Positions 52,789 to 62,827 are shown, counted from the stretch's first letter. The stretch is DNA of 64,000 nt from UBA1672 sp964352665 (GCA_964352665.1 CAYGSJ010000008.1:1-64000), one strand, 5' to 3'. Made by a program: numbers and translations. The notes: generated from the sequence alone by a model not told the origin.

Positions 52789-53643
52789 ATGGTTAAAGAC
52801 GTATTTGATGGCGTTAATGCAGAAGTAAAGCATGAAACAAGAATTTTGGCTCAAGGTGCTGAAGGTACTCTGACAGAAAACGAGTTAGCGCTTTTACGCA
52901 AAGCCTATGAAACCGTTTATACCAGATCGTTTGATCCGGCCTATAACGATGATTTAGAGTACTTTATAGATCATTTGTCCCATCAAGACCCAACTAATCC
53001 GATGTATTTTTCTGTTTTAGGAGAAAATCTTGATGATCCCGAAAAAGCAGTAATTAAAGGATTGGCGGTTGGTGTGTATTTGGGTGAAGCCAAGGCTGGT
53101 GTTGCTCATTATTTAGCTGTTGACCCCCAATTCAGAGGACAAAAAATTGCAGAACAATTAGTGGCAGACAGGATTGCGTTTTTTAAGGCTAAAGCCGGAG
53201 GAAATTTAGCAGGGGTTTTCACCTTTATGAGAGATCCTGAAATAGCTGCCAGATTGGGCCTGGAGGGCGTAGAGCAGGGTGGGAAGAATGATCCAAGACC
53301 CGTTCTTAACTTGTATGATAAAAATGGGGGAGAGAGGATTCCTGTTCCCGAGTTTTTTTATCCCCAATCAAAAGAGGGACTTGAAGCAACCAATATGTAT
53401 CTTTGTGGTTTTTCGCCTGTTGATGGAAAACTGCCAGATACAACAACTTCTGAAAAAATATTAGTAGATTATTTCAAGTTTGTAACAGGAGTATCTTTGG
53501 AAGATGCCATGACTGATCCAAGGTTTAGGGAGGATGCTGTCAAATTTAAAACTATGCTCGGTGAGTATGTGGGTTTAGGGACAATGATGGAAGCAAACGG
53601 TATGGATCCATATTGGTACTTGCCTACCCCCAGCCACAACTAA
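52789..53643 (+). CDS. GNAT-type N-acetyltransferase
   Basis: 284 residues. The acetyl-CoA loop AHYLAVDPQFRGQKIAEQLV (about 106-125) marks the GNAT fold in the first half. The C-terminal half (about 170-284) matches nothing I recognise. No substrate is suggested by neighbours. GGTGG lies 8 bases before the ATG, and the inverted repeat suggests separate control. Confidence 0.72.
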   Translation: MVKDVFDGVNAEVKHETRILAQGAEGTLTENELALLRKAYETVYTRSFDPAYNDDLEYFIDHLSHQDPTNPMYFSVLGENLDDPEKAVIKGLAVGVYLGEAKAGVAHYLAVDPQFRGQKIAEQLVADRIAFFKAKAGGNLAGVFTFMRDPEIAARLGLEGVEQGGKNDPRPVLNLYDKNGGERIPVPEFFYPQSKEGLEATNMYLCGFSPVDGKLPDTTTSEKILVDYFKFVTGVSLEDAMTDPRFREDAVKFKTMLGEYVGLGTMMEANGMDPYWYLPTPSHN

Positions 53644-53668
53644 AAAATTAAGACGATAATTATAGTAA

Positions 53669-53758
53669 TGGCGGAGAGACAGGGATTCGAACCCTGGATG
53701 GGCTTGCACCCATGCCGGTTTTCAAGACCGGTGCATTCAACCACTCTGCCATCTCTCC
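53669..53758 (-). tRNA. tRNA-Ser (TGA)
   Basis: A 90-base class II tRNA on the minus strand with a long variable arm (GGGTGCAAGCCC). The anticodon loop CTTGAAA gives TGA, the T arm has GGTTCGAATCC, and CCA is encoded. The acceptor GGAGAGA pairs with TCTCTCC. Confidence 0.97.
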
Positions 53759-53855
53759 AGAGATAATGCGGTCTGCATAATTAAGGTTCATTTCTTAGCC
53801 ACTTTTATGTATGTATGTCTAGTGGAAATATTAAAAAAATCCTGTAGACTCTAAA

Positions 53856-54119
53856 ATGTTCATACTGCAACTCCTTGTTGGCGCAATCCTGATTTGTCTT
53901 ACAGTGATTATTCATGCTGTTATTTTGAATTTTTTATTTAACCGTATGAAGCAGTATTCAAATGCAGACAGGCTTGCATTCAAAAAGAACTGGAAAGTAC
54001 CGTGGCTTGTGAGTTCTTTTCAGGCAACAAACGGTTTTATCTTGTTTGGCTGGAGCGCGGCCTTTATCTTTGAGATCATGTCTAGGCTGTATGAGGGTGA
54101 TTCACGTGAAAGTGTATAA
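53856..54119 (+). CDS. short two-helix membrane protein
   Basis: 87 residues with two membrane helices (about 3-27 and 55-75) joined by a basic loop (NRMKQYSNADRLAFKKNWK). The pattern faintly resembles the first half of small two-helix ion-channel proteins, but no selectivity filter follows, so a truncated relative is possible. Its 3' end overlaps the mltB start by 14 bases, suggesting coupled translation. Confidence 0.55.
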   Translation: MFILQLLVGAILICLTVIIHAVILNFLFNRMKQYSNADRLAFKKNWKVPWLVSSFQATNGFILFGWSAAFIFEIMSRLYEGDSRESV

Positions 54120-55086
54120 AGGTTTTGTGACTTTTGGTTTTCTGATTGCTTTTTTACTTTTTCCTGTTGGGCATGTCCATGCAGGCCAATCTTTTGAAAT
54201 GTGGCTGGAAGAGTTTAAGAAAGAGGCAATCAAAGAGGGGATTGGAAAAGATGTTGTTGATGAGGCATTTAAGGGTGTGCAGCCGATCCCGCGCATTATC
54301 GAGCTTGATCGTAAACAGCCAGAAGGTACGATGAGTTTTGCCAGTTATAAAGAGCGTGTAATCAATACCGCGCGTATTGAGCAGGGAAAGAGGCTTTATA
54401 AAAAACATAAAGATATTCTTGATCAAACAGCAAAACAATACGGTGTTCCAGCGCAGTATATTGTAGCGCTTTGGGGTATTGAAACAAGCTATGGTAATAA
54501 CACAGGTGGGTTCAGTGTTATTGCTGCTTTGACAACTCTTGCTCATGATGGTCGTCGTAGCAATTATTTCCGTCAGGAGCTTATCAAAGCATTGAAGATT
54601 GTCGATGAGGGGCATATTACCCATTCTAAAATGAAGGGATCATGGGCGGGCGCGATGGGCCAAAATCAGTTTATGCCCTCTAGTTTTCATGCGTACGCCG
54701 TTGATAATAATAATGATGGTAAACGAGATATATGGAATAGTTTGCCAGATATTTTTGCATCCACGGCAAATTATTTGAGCCAAAGCGGATGGAAAGAGGA
54801 TGAGCGTTGGGGGCGTCTTGTTCAAATTCCTGACAGTATTACAGAAGAAATGGTTGGTCTTGATGTTAGGCATAATCTGGAGTCATGGAAAAAGATGGGA
54901 GTTACACTTCCGGGAGGAGAGCCTATCCCTGTTATCAATGGTATGAGTGCCTCGATTGTTGTTCCCGATGGAATAAAGGGCTCGGCTTTTCTTGTATACG
55001 ATAATTACCGTGTGATTATGAAATGGAATAAGTCCACCTATTTTGCTACATCTGTTGGTCTTCTGGCTGATCAAATTTTTTACTAA
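54106..55086 (+). CDS. mltB: lytic murein transglycosylase, MltB type
   Basis: 326 residues. GTG 54106 gives a clean signal peptide (MKVYKGFVTFGFLIAFLLFP to HVHA) with GAGGG upstream; ATG 54091 is an alternative. The catalytic glutamate is E126 in WGIETSYGNN, and MGQNQFMPSSFHAYA with an NNNDGKRDIW loop is typical of SltB3/MltB. It cleaves glycan strands to 1,6-anhydro ends. There is no C-terminal peptidoglycan-binding domain. It is the first of several murein genes here. Confidence 0.92.
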   Translation: MKVYKGFVTFGFLIAFLLFPVGHVHAGQSFEMWLEEFKKEAIKEGIGKDVVDEAFKGVQPIPRIIELDRKQPEGTMSFASYKERVINTARIEQGKRLYKKHKDILDQTAKQYGVPAQYIVALWGIETSYGNNTGGFSVIAALTTLAHDGRRSNYFRQELIKALKIVDEGHITHSKMKGSWAGAMGQNQFMPSSFHAYAVDNNNDGKRDIWNSLPDIFASTANYLSQSGWKEDERWGRLVQIPDSITEEMVGLDVRHNLESWKKMGVTLPGGEPIPVINGMSASIVVPDGIKGSAFLVYDNYRVIMKWNKSTYFATSVGLLADQIFY

Positions 55087-55107
55087 AATTCTGGAGTATA
55101 ATTTTTT

Positions 55108-56070
55108 ATGAAACTAAATTTCTTCATTCTCTTGTTTTCATTTTTTGTTTTGTTTTCTGTTTCGGGATGTTCTCAGGTCGAGCTTGCCTCCCATTTCAGC
55201 AAGAAATTATCACCAACAATGAAAAGCAAGGGAAAATATAAGGTTGGTTCTCCCTACACTATTAAAGGAAAGAGGTATTATCCGGAGGTTGATTATGGTT
55301 ATAACCAAACTGGAATTGCATCTTGGTATGGGCCAAATTTTCATGGAAAGCAAACTGCCAATGGTGAAATTTTCGATGAAAACGAGCTGACAGCAGCTCA
55401 TAAAACTTTGCCTTTGCCAAGTATCGTGCGTGTTACAAATCTGGAGAATGGGCGGTCGCTGATTGTGCGCGTAAATGATCGCGGACCGTATGCCCATAGC
55501 AGAATAATAGATATGTCCAAAAGATCGGCTGAATTACTGGGGTTTAGAATTAAAGGAACTGCGAAAGTTCGTGTGCAAGTTCTAGAGAAAGAAAGCCGTA
55601 TGGTTGCACAGATGGCGCAGAACAATCAGGACACCAAAGGGGTGGAGGTTCCTATGAATAGGCCGGGTTATAAACCAAAGCCCGCAACACAACAGGCAAG
55701 GATAAAGACGCAACCTCACCCACCTGCAAAAGTAGAAAGTGTAAGTCTGTCTGCACCTAATAAAGGGTCAACCATCCCGGGACATGTGCGTGATGGTCAA
55801 TTCTATCCTGATCCAGTGGTTTCGGAATTTCCGGTTCATGCCGCGCGTATATATATTCAAATGGGTTCTTTTTCGATGAGGGAGAATGCAATGAAATTTT
55901 CAAGTTCACTTGAGGGCTATGGAAGGGCGCAAATCCGAACAGCAGTGATTGATGGCATTACGTATTACAGAGTCCAATTGCCGACAACGACGGTACCTGA
56001 TGCAGACTCATTATTGGAACGAGTCATTGCAGAAGGCTATGAAGATGCGCATATTGTAATTGACGATTAA
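55108..56070 (+). CDS. rlpA: septal-ring lytic transglycosylase RlpA
   Basis: A 320-residue lipoprotein: lipobox VSGC with lipidated C21, a double-psi beta-barrel domain (about 70-170; GIASWYGPNFHGKQTANGE, then VRVNDRGPY) and a C-terminal SPOR domain (about 245-318) for septal glycan. The catalytic Asp and His of RlpA are retained. It lies between mltB and dacA. Confidence 0.93.
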   Translation: MKLNFFILLFSFFVLFSVSGCSQVELASHFSKKLSPTMKSKGKYKVGSPYTIKGKRYYPEVDYGYNQTGIASWYGPNFHGKQTANGEIFDENELTAAHKTLPLPSIVRVTNLENGRSLIVRVNDRGPYAHSRIIDMSKRSAELLGFRIKGTAKVRVQVLEKESRMVAQMAQNNQDTKGVEVPMNRPGYKPKPATQQARIKTQPHPPAKVESVSLSAPNKGSTIPGHVRDGQFYPDPVVSEFPVHAARIYIQMGSFSMRENAMKFSSSLEGYGRAQIRTAVIDGITYYRVQLPTTTVPDADSLLERVIAEGYEDAHIVIDD

Positions 56071-56106
56071 GCCTGTAAGAATATGTGTTCATGAAAAGAG
56101 GTTATT

Positions 56107-57258
56107 ATGATTAGAAGTTTTCAAAAACTTTTGTTGTGTTTGGTGTTTTTGTTTCAGGCATGCATTGCGACCGATGCTTTGTCTTCAACAACGACTATTG
56201 CGAAGCAGGCGATTGTTATGGATTACAACACCGGAAAAATTCTTTTTGAACATAATGCAGATGAACAAATGCCTACTTCTTCCATGAGTAAGGTGATGAC
56301 GATGTATCTCGTTTTTGAAGCATTGAAAGAAGGGAGTCTCAAGCTTGAAGACAGTTTTCTTGTCAGTGAAAAGGCCTGGAAAAAGGGCGGTTCAAAAATG
56401 TTCGTTCCTGTTGGAAAAAAGGTGGCTATAGAAGATTTGATAAGAGGTGTAATAATTCAGTCAGGTAATGACGCTACGATTGTTCTTGCAGAGGGGATTG
56501 CTGGAGACGAAGAGTCATTCGCTATCAAAATGAATTTAGAAGCTCAAAAACTAGGGATGTCCAACAGCCACTTTACTAATGCCAGTGGATGGCCTGATCC
56601 GGAGCATTATTCAACCGCGCGTGATTTAGCTACTCTTGCTCATGCGACACTTAAAAATTTCCCAGAGTTTTATCATTATTATTCTGAAAAAGAGTTTGAA
56701 TTCAGTGACATAAAGCAGTCTAACAGGAACCCTTTATTGAAGTTGAATGTTGGGGCGGATGGTTTGAAAACCGGTCATACAGAAGATGGGGGATATGGTC
56801 TCATTGGGTCGGGTATAAAAGATAATAGGCGTGTTATTGTTGTTATAAATGGGCTGGAAAGTGAAAAAGACAGACGAGAAGAGGCTACCAGACTGTTGCA
56901 ATGGGGGCTCGGTAATTTTACAGAAACAACACTGTTTACAAAGGGTGAGGAACTAGATAGGGCGCCCGTATATTTAGGATTGGCAGGATCAGTCGGTCTT
57001 AAGGCTAAAGAAACAGTAGATATTTTAATTCCTGTCTTATCAAAATCGGATATTAAGGTAGATGTTAGTTATTCTGCACCTCTTAAGGCGCCCATCTTAA
57101 AAGGTCAGGAAGTTGGCATTGTTACAATACAAGCACCAAATTCAGAGACGGTGGAGGTGCCGCTAGTGACTTCAGAAGGTGTTGAGGAAATGGGTTTTCT
57201 TCAAAAAGTGATTACCAAAGCAAGATTGATTACGACTGGGGAAGGACATTTTTATTGA
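56107..57258 (+). CDS. dacA: D-alanyl-D-alanine carboxypeptidase (PBP5/6 type)
   Basis: 383 residues: a signal peptide, then the SxxK box (S59-M-S-K62), SGNDA and KTGHT. A C-terminal beta domain and terminal helix would hold it at the inner membrane. It trims pentapeptides in murein. Its TGA shares one base with the tmk ATG. Confidence 0.94.
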   Translation: MIRSFQKLLLCLVFLFQACIATDALSSTTTIAKQAIVMDYNTGKILFEHNADEQMPTSSMSKVMTMYLVFEALKEGSLKLEDSFLVSEKAWKKGGSKMFVPVGKKVAIEDLIRGVIIQSGNDATIVLAEGIAGDEESFAIKMNLEAQKLGMSNSHFTNASGWPDPEHYSTARDLATLAHATLKNFPEFYHYYSEKEFEFSDIKQSNRNPLLKLNVGADGLKTGHTEDGGYGLIGSGIKDNRRVIVVINGLESEKDRREEATRLLQWGLGNFTETTLFTKGEELDRAPVYLGLAGSVGLKAKETVDILIPVLSKSDIKVDVSYSAPLKAPILKGQEVGIVTIQAPNSETVEVPLVTSEGVEEMGFLQKVITKARLITTGEGHFY

Positions 57259-57929
57259 TGGCCGCAGCTCAATCCAAATCCGGTGTGTTTATTTCCTTTG
57301 AGGGTGGCGAAGGATCAGGAAAAACGACCCAGATTGAGCATTTAAGGAGCAAGCTGGAGCAACAGGGCTCCAAGGTTATTGTAACCAGAGAGCCCGGGGG
57401 TGTTGCAGAAGCCGAACAAATACGAAATTTGTTAGTACAGCGCGACGGAGGTGATTGGAACGCCATTTCGGAAGTTCTTTTGTTATTTGCGGCACGTTCT
57501 ATGCACATCGAGAAATTGATAAACCCCGCACTTGAGAAAGGTGATGTAGTCATTTGTGATCGTTTCACAGATTCTACAATCGCTTATCAGGGATATGGAA
57601 GGGGAGAAGATATTCAAAAAATAACGGATATTGAAAAAATAGTGATTGGTGATTTCAAGCCCGATATTACATTTATTCTGGATATAGATGTTAAGACCGG
57701 ACTAGAGAGATCGACACGTAGATTAGCAGGTGAAAATTTAGAGTCTGAAAAAACCGAAGACCGGTTTGAGAGACTTGATGTGGCTTTTCATGAACGATTA
57801 AGAAGCGGATTTTTAGAAATCGCCAAGCAAGACAGAGAGAGATGTTATGTTCTTGACGCGTTGCAAACAGAAGTGGCGTTAGCAGAAGAAATTGCTGAAA
57901 AAACACTAGAAAAATTAGGGAAAATGTAA
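57258..57929 (+). CDS. tmk: thymidylate kinase
   Basis: 223 residues. P-loop FEGGEGSGKTTQ, DR-[YF/H] region CDRFTDSTIAYQGYGRG, and TREPGG. It phosphorylates dTMP. TGATG joins it to dacA, and its stop abuts the holB start, so it is tightly coupled. Confidence 0.95.
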   Translation: MAAAQSKSGVFISFEGGEGSGKTTQIEHLRSKLEQQGSKVIVTREPGGVAEAEQIRNLLVQRDGGDWNAISEVLLLFAARSMHIEKLINPALEKGDVVICDRFTDSTIAYQGYGRGEDIQKITDIEKIVIGDFKPDITFILDIDVKTGLERSTRRLAGENLESEKTEDRFERLDVAFHERLRSGFLEIAKQDRERCYVLDALQTEVALAEEIAEKTLEKLGKM

Positions 57930-59102
57930 ATGAATTTGTTCGGTGATGACGATGTCATTTTTGATGATGACGAGAATATAGAAGAAGACTTGATTGAGCC
58001 CACCGTTCAATTAACCGATAGTCTTGTCGAACCTCAATCTATGTCATTTTGTTTGGGACATGAAGAGCAAGAGGGCTTGTTTTTAGATTTATTTAAAAAG
58101 AAAACAATGCCACATGCCTTGATTTTCTCCGGTCCTAAAGGGGTTGGCAAAAGCACGATGGCGTATCGTTTAGCAAGGTTTTTGTTCAAATATGGAAAGG
58201 AAGAGCAGGGCGGAGGGAGTTTATTTGGTGAAGAAGAAGATTTAGGACAAAACTTTTCTTCTTTGGATGTAGACGAGCACGATCCTATTTTCACTCGTGT
58301 TTCATCAGGAGGATATCCGGATTTTTTAAGCGTTAGGCGAGAGTATGATGCTGCAAAAGGCAAATATGACTCTAATCTGAAAGTTGAAGCGATAAGAAAA
58401 ATTGCACCCTTTTTAAGGAAAACATCTTCGGACGGCGGGTGGCGTATTGTTATTGTTGATGATGCAGACAGGATGAATAGAAATGCACAGAATGCAATTC
58501 TTAAAATTCTTGAGGAGCCACCGGCAAATGTCCTTATTATTTTGATAGCTCACCGTCCAGGGATGCTTATTCCTACTATTCATTCACGTTCGCGCGTAAT
58601 TGCATTCAAATCTCTCTCTTTTGATGTGATGTCAGAACTTCTAGACAGGCGCGGATATGCTTTCTCAGCGACAGACTATGAGAAATTACATGTACTCTCT
58701 GAAGGCAGTTTCGGTCAGGCCGTAAAGTATGCTGATGAGGATGGGCTTGAAATGTTATCTAGGATAATGGCACAGTTAAATTATTATCCTGACTGGGATA
58801 TGTCGGGTCTTCACAAGGTTTCACAAAGTTTATCTTCCCCTTCGCAAGACAAAGAATACGTTATGTTTTGCAGGATATTACAGTGGATTGTAGGGCGTAT
58901 ACTGTTTTCAAAAGTGCGCGAAGACCAGAGCTTTGTCAAATTTGCGGGCCAGGGTAGCGAGATATCCAAAATTTCCGGTTTATCTCTTGAGCGCCTCATT
59001 CGTATTAACGATAATCTGAAAAAGCACTTTGAGCGCGTTGAATTTTCAAATTTGGATCGGCGAGACGCTGTACGGGATGCCTTTCTTGTGATAAGTGAAT
59101 AA
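57930..59102 (+). CDS. holB: DNA polymerase III subunit delta'
   Basis: A 390-residue clamp-loader AAA+ subunit. An acidic N-terminal extension (about 1-35) precedes FSGPKGVGKST; WRIVIVDDADRMN and AILKILEEPP are conserved. The zinc cysteines are absent. It starts one base after tmk. Confidence 0.91.
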   Translation: MNLFGDDDVIFDDDENIEEDLIEPTVQLTDSLVEPQSMSFCLGHEEQEGLFLDLFKKKTMPHALIFSGPKGVGKSTMAYRLARFLFKYGKEEQGGGSLFGEEEDLGQNFSSLDVDEHDPIFTRVSSGGYPDFLSVRREYDAAKGKYDSNLKVEAIRKIAPFLRKTSSDGGWRIVIVDDADRMNRNAQNAILKILEEPPANVLIILIAHRPGMLIPTIHSRSRVIAFKSLSFDVMSELLDRRGYAFSATDYEKLHVLSEGSFGQAVKYADEDGLEMLSRIMAQLNYYPDWDMSGLHKVSQSLSSPSQDKEYVMFCRILQWIVGRILFSKVREDQSFVKFAGQGSEISKISGLSLERLIRINDNLKKHFERVEFSNLDRRDAVRDAFLVISE

Positions 59103-59127
59103 CAGAAAAAGCAGGAGCAAGAGCACT

Positions 59128-60693
59128 TTGTCAGATAAGAAACCCTTTTATATTACAACAGCTATTTCTTACGTAAATGGTGTGCCTCATCTCGGGCATG
59201 CTTATGAAGCGATCATGACAGATGTTCTGGCAAGATTTAAGCGACTTGATGGATTTGATGTTTTTTTTCTTACAGGGACGGATGAACACGGCGAGAAAGT
59301 TGCAAAAACAGCAGAAGAAAACGCTATGCCCCCTAGGGAATTCGCAGATAAAAATGCGGCGTGCTTTTTGGAGATGACAAAAACTCTGGGTATTTCCCAT
59401 GATGATTTTATTAGAACAACAGAAGATCGCCACTACACCGCCGCTCAGGCAATTTGGAAGAGGCTGCACGATAACGGTGATATTTATCTGGGTAATTATG
59501 AGGGGTGGTATTCGGTTCGAGAGGAAGCTTATTTTACAGAGGATGAGCTGAGCACTGGCGAAAACGGACAAAAATTTACGCCTCTTGGGACAGAAGTTGA
59601 ATGGGTAGAGGAAAAAACCTACTTTTTTAAATTGTCTTCTTATACAGATCGCCTGATTGAATATTATTCTGCGAATATTGATGCTGTTCAGCCGACAACG
59701 CGCTTGAATGAGGTAGTAAGCTTTTTAAAGCAAGAGGGCGGCTTAAAAGATCTTTCCGTATCACGCCACAAGAGCCGCTTGAAATGGGGAATTCCTGTTC
59801 CGGATGATGGTGACCATGTCATGTATGTATGGCTGGATGCGTTAACAAATTATATTACTGCACTTGGTTATCCGGATGAAGATACAGAAAAATTTAAAAA
59901 ATTCTGGCCCGCAGACTTTCATGTTATTGGAAAAGATATAACGCGGTTTCACGCTATATACTGGCCTGCTTTCCTGATGGCTGCAGGCTTGCCTTTACCA
60001 AAAGTCATTTTTGCCCATGGTTTTATTAATATTGAAGGACAAAAAATGTCCAAGTCTGTTGGTAATGTTTTATCGCCGGATGACATGGTGGAAACATACG
60101 GCCTAGACCAAATCCGCTATTTTTTGATGCGTGAAATACCACATGGAAATGACGGAAATTTTGGGCATGAACAAGCAATACAACGTATAAACTCTGATTT
60201 GGCAAATGGATTGGGGAATTTAGCGCAGCGTACGCTTTCGATGATCTATAAAAACTGCGATGGTCAAATTCCAAAGCCGCATGATTTAGATGAGGGGGAT
60301 CAGGCACTGCTTGATCAGGCTTATAATATCATTGGATCCGTGCGTCCCTTATTCGAAGAGATGAAAATTAATCGTGCACTGGAGCAAATGTGGACTCTGG
60401 TTGGAGAATCTGATTCTTACGTAGATACACAAGCCCCATGGGCACTTAAAAAAGAAAATCCGGACCGTATGGGCACCGTATTGTATGTGTTAGCCGAAGT
60501 AATTAGATGCTTGGCGATTGCGGTGCAGCCGATAGTTCCACATAGTACGCCAAAAATTCTGGATCAGCTTAATGTTAATCAAGACGAGCGCTTATTCGAG
60601 CATATTGCTGCTGATTATGCCCTTGCACCCGGTATTAAAATTGACAAGCCGGAAGGTGTATTTCCAAGGATTGTTGATGAAGAGGCGGCATGA
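59128..60693 (+). CDS. metG: methionyl-tRNA synthetase
   Basis: 521 residues from TTG 59128 (AGGAG nine bases upstream); a GTG at 59095 inside holB is the alternative. ITTAISYVNGVPHLGHAYE holds the HIGH motif and GQKMSKSVGN the KMSKS loop. The zinc-knuckle cysteines are absent, and there is no C-terminal EMAP-like domain, so this is the short alphaproteobacterial form. It overlaps tatD by four bases. Confidence 0.94.
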   Translation: MSDKKPFYITTAISYVNGVPHLGHAYEAIMTDVLARFKRLDGFDVFFLTGTDEHGEKVAKTAEENAMPPREFADKNAACFLEMTKTLGISHDDFIRTTEDRHYTAAQAIWKRLHDNGDIYLGNYEGWYSVREEAYFTEDELSTGENGQKFTPLGTEVEWVEEKTYFFKLSSYTDRLIEYYSANIDAVQPTTRLNEVVSFLKQEGGLKDLSVSRHKSRLKWGIPVPDDGDHVMYVWLDALTNYITALGYPDEDTEKFKKFWPADFHVIGKDITRFHAIYWPAFLMAAGLPLPKVIFAHGFINIEGQKMSKSVGNVLSPDDMVETYGLDQIRYFLMREIPHGNDGNFGHEQAIQRINSDLANGLGNLAQRTLSMIYKNCDGQIPKPHDLDEGDQALLDQAYNIIGSVRPLFEEMKINRALEQMWTLVGESDSYVDTQAPWALKKENPDRMGTVLYVLAEVIRCLAIAVQPIVPHSTPKILDQLNVNQDERLFEHIAADYALAPGIKIDKPEGVFPRIVDEEAA

Positions 60694-61490
60694 TGTGGAT
60701 TGATTCACATTGCCATCTCAATCATACGGGGATAGCTGATAAGGGGCTTCCTAAAACGTTGATACAATCTGCTCGTGATGCAGGTGTAGGCGGTATGATA
60801 ACGATTTGTTGTCGTTTATCCGAAGAGGTCGACTCCCTTATTGAAATTACAAATTCTAATGAAAATGTATGGTGTAGTATAGGAACGCATCCCCATGATG
60901 CCGGCCTTGAAGCCGAGAAGAAATTTAGCGCTGATGACATAGCAGGTATTGTGAGGGCTAATAGCAATGTTGTTGCTATTGGCGAAACTGGCCTTGATTA
61001 TTACTACGATAATTCACCAAGAGATGATCAGGCAGCAAGCTTTCGTAAGCACCTTCACGCGTGTGTTGATTCTAATGTTCCTGTTATTGTGCACACCAGA
61101 GATGCGGAGGAGGATACGGCCAGAATATTAAAAGAAGAGGGGGAGGGCACTTCTTTAAGCGGCGTCATGCACTGTTTTAGCTCTTCTCGTAAGTTGGCTG
61201 AGGAAGCACTGGAAATGGGATTTTATATCTCTTTTTCCGGGATTATAACTTTTAAGAAGGCGGATGAGCTTAGGGAGATCGCAAAAATGGTGCCGTTAGA
61301 CAAGCTTCTTGTAGAAACGGATGCGCCGTTTCTTGCTCCTGTACCATATCGTGGAAAGGTTAATGAGCCGGCTTATGTGTCTATGGTAGGTGAATATTTG
61401 GCAGGGCTTAGAGGTATGAAATCTGAAGAGCTGGCCAGAATTACAACAGAGAATTTTTTTAGGCTTTTTAGTAAAGCAGAACAAAAATGA
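60690..61490 (+). CDS. tatD: TatD family metal-dependent hydrolase
   Basis: 266 residues. Metal ligands are in DSHCHLN, GETGLDYYY, VIVHTRDAEED and ETDAPFLAP. TatD enzymes act as DNases or metal-dependent hydrolases. ATG 60693 is an alternative first codon. ATGA overlaps link it to metG and to the MBL gene. Confidence 0.93.
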   Translation: MMWIDSHCHLNHTGIADKGLPKTLIQSARDAGVGGMITICCRLSEEVDSLIEITNSNENVWCSIGTHPHDAGLEAEKKFSADDIAGIVRANSNVVAIGETGLDYYYDNSPRDDQAASFRKHLHACVDSNVPVIVHTRDAEEDTARILKEEGEGTSLSGVMHCFSSSRKLAEEALEMGFYISFSGIITFKKADELREIAKMVPLDKLLVETDAPFLAPVPYRGKVNEPAYVSMVGEYLAGLRGMKSEELARITTENFFRLFSKAEQK

Positions 61491-62281
61491 ATTTAAATTT
61501 CAAAATTTTAGGATGTGGTAATTCTTCGGGTGTGCCTATGGCGGGCAATCACTGGGGAGCCTGTGACCCTGAAGACCCTAAAAACAGGCGCACGAGATGT
61601 TCGGTGCATTTAAGCACAGAAAACACGAGTGTTATTATAGATACAGGTGGCGATTTCCGTTATCAGATGAATCATTATGATATCAAGCAGATTGACGCTG
61701 TTATTTATACACACCAGCATAGTGATCATAGTCATGGTATTGATGATTTACGTCCTTATTTTTTTAGGAATAACAGGGTTCCTATAAAGTGTTTTGGCAA
61801 GTCAGAGGTATTGGAAGAAATAAAAGGGCGCTTTGATTATCTTTTTAAAGGAGGTAAAGATCGCGCTCTTTATCCACCAATGCTGGAGGCGTGCCCGTTT
61901 GAAAACAATGATTATGGCAGCACATTAAAACTAGGCGATATTGATTATATTCCTTTTAAAATGGACCATGGTACCTGCGAGTCTGTCGGGTATCGTTTTG
62001 GAGATATTTCTTATTGTGTTGATATGAAGTCTCTGGATAGTAATGCTTTGGGTATTATCAAGGGTTCGAAAATATGGATTGTAGATGGTGCCGGATACAA
62101 AAGTGCAGATAATCAAGTGCACGCGGATTTAAATACCCTTTATGAATATAACAAAATCATTCAAGCAGAGCAGGTCTATGTTACGTGCTTATCTGTACAT
62201 ATGGATTATCAAACTATGATAAATGAGTTACCGAAAGGGTTTTATCCTGCTTATGATGGTTTGGAATTTCATACGAATTAG
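61487..62281 (+). CDS. metallo-beta-lactamase-fold hydrolase (PhnP-like)
   Basis: 264 residues. ILGCGNSSGVP at the start, IDTGGDFRYQ, THQHSDHSHGIDD (HxHxDH) and later histidines form the dinuclear site. Related to PhnP cyclic phosphodiesterases; the true substrate is unknown. It closes the metG-tatD-MBL string, a conserved alphaproteobacterial trio. Confidence 0.88.
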   Translation: MNLNFKILGCGNSSGVPMAGNHWGACDPEDPKNRRTRCSVHLSTENTSVIIDTGGDFRYQMNHYDIKQIDAVIYTHQHSDHSHGIDDLRPYFFRNNRVPIKCFGKSEVLEEIKGRFDYLFKGGKDRALYPPMLEACPFENNDYGSTLKLGDIDYIPFKMDHGTCESVGYRFGDISYCVDMKSLDSNALGIIKGSKIWIVDGAGYKSADNQVHADLNTLYEYNKIIQAEQVYVTCLSVHMDYQTMINELPKGFYPAYDGLEFHTN

Positions 62282-62827
62282 CTGATTATTTTAAGGGCAA
62301 TTTTTTTATTATATTACAATGGCTTACAATGTATTTTGAGGGTGTAAGAGCGTTGTAAATCAGAGGCTTATGTCCTGGGTACCCACGCGTAACTCATTGA
62401 TTTTAATTGTTTTTTCTGTGCCAGGAGCCTCTAAAAAAAGCACCAGGAATTTTATTTATATCAGTGAAAGTTGTTATAAAGGCTCTGGTGTTACAGGCTT
62501 ATAAAGCTGTGCTTATAAAAAATTTTTGTGTCAGATTTTTATTTTTAAGTGCTGAAGTTTAAAGTTTTTTTTAAAATTCGAAATCGTATGGCTCATTATA
62601 TCTTAGTCCTAAATTCTTTTTATTATAAATCACGAAGGCGAGTATTTAAAAATCCGATATATTTAAATTAAGTTTTGAACGAGAAGTTTTTTTAAACATA
62701 TTTCAAATTTAAAAAGTGAAAATAGATAAACATCTTTTTATTTGGTGTATCTGTAAGTGCTGGAATTCCTGGTATAAACGCGATATCATATATTACATAA
62801 TATACATTATCACACAAATATAGATAC
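62282..62827. other. AT-rich intergenic region without a gene
   Basis: No coding frame with a start, ribosome site and normal composition was found on either strand. Two ten-base inverted repeats, ACCAGGAATT (62442-62451) and AATTCCTGGT (62764-62773), bracket 332 bases. A nine-base direct repeat GCTTATAAA occurs near 62498-62520. Nothing here matches a known RNA. Confidence 0.6.

Noticed and set aside
54046..54105. Longer N-terminus for mltB starting at 54046.
   Set aside because: It overlaps the upstream gene deeply and buries the signal peptide; GTG 54106 has a ribosome site.
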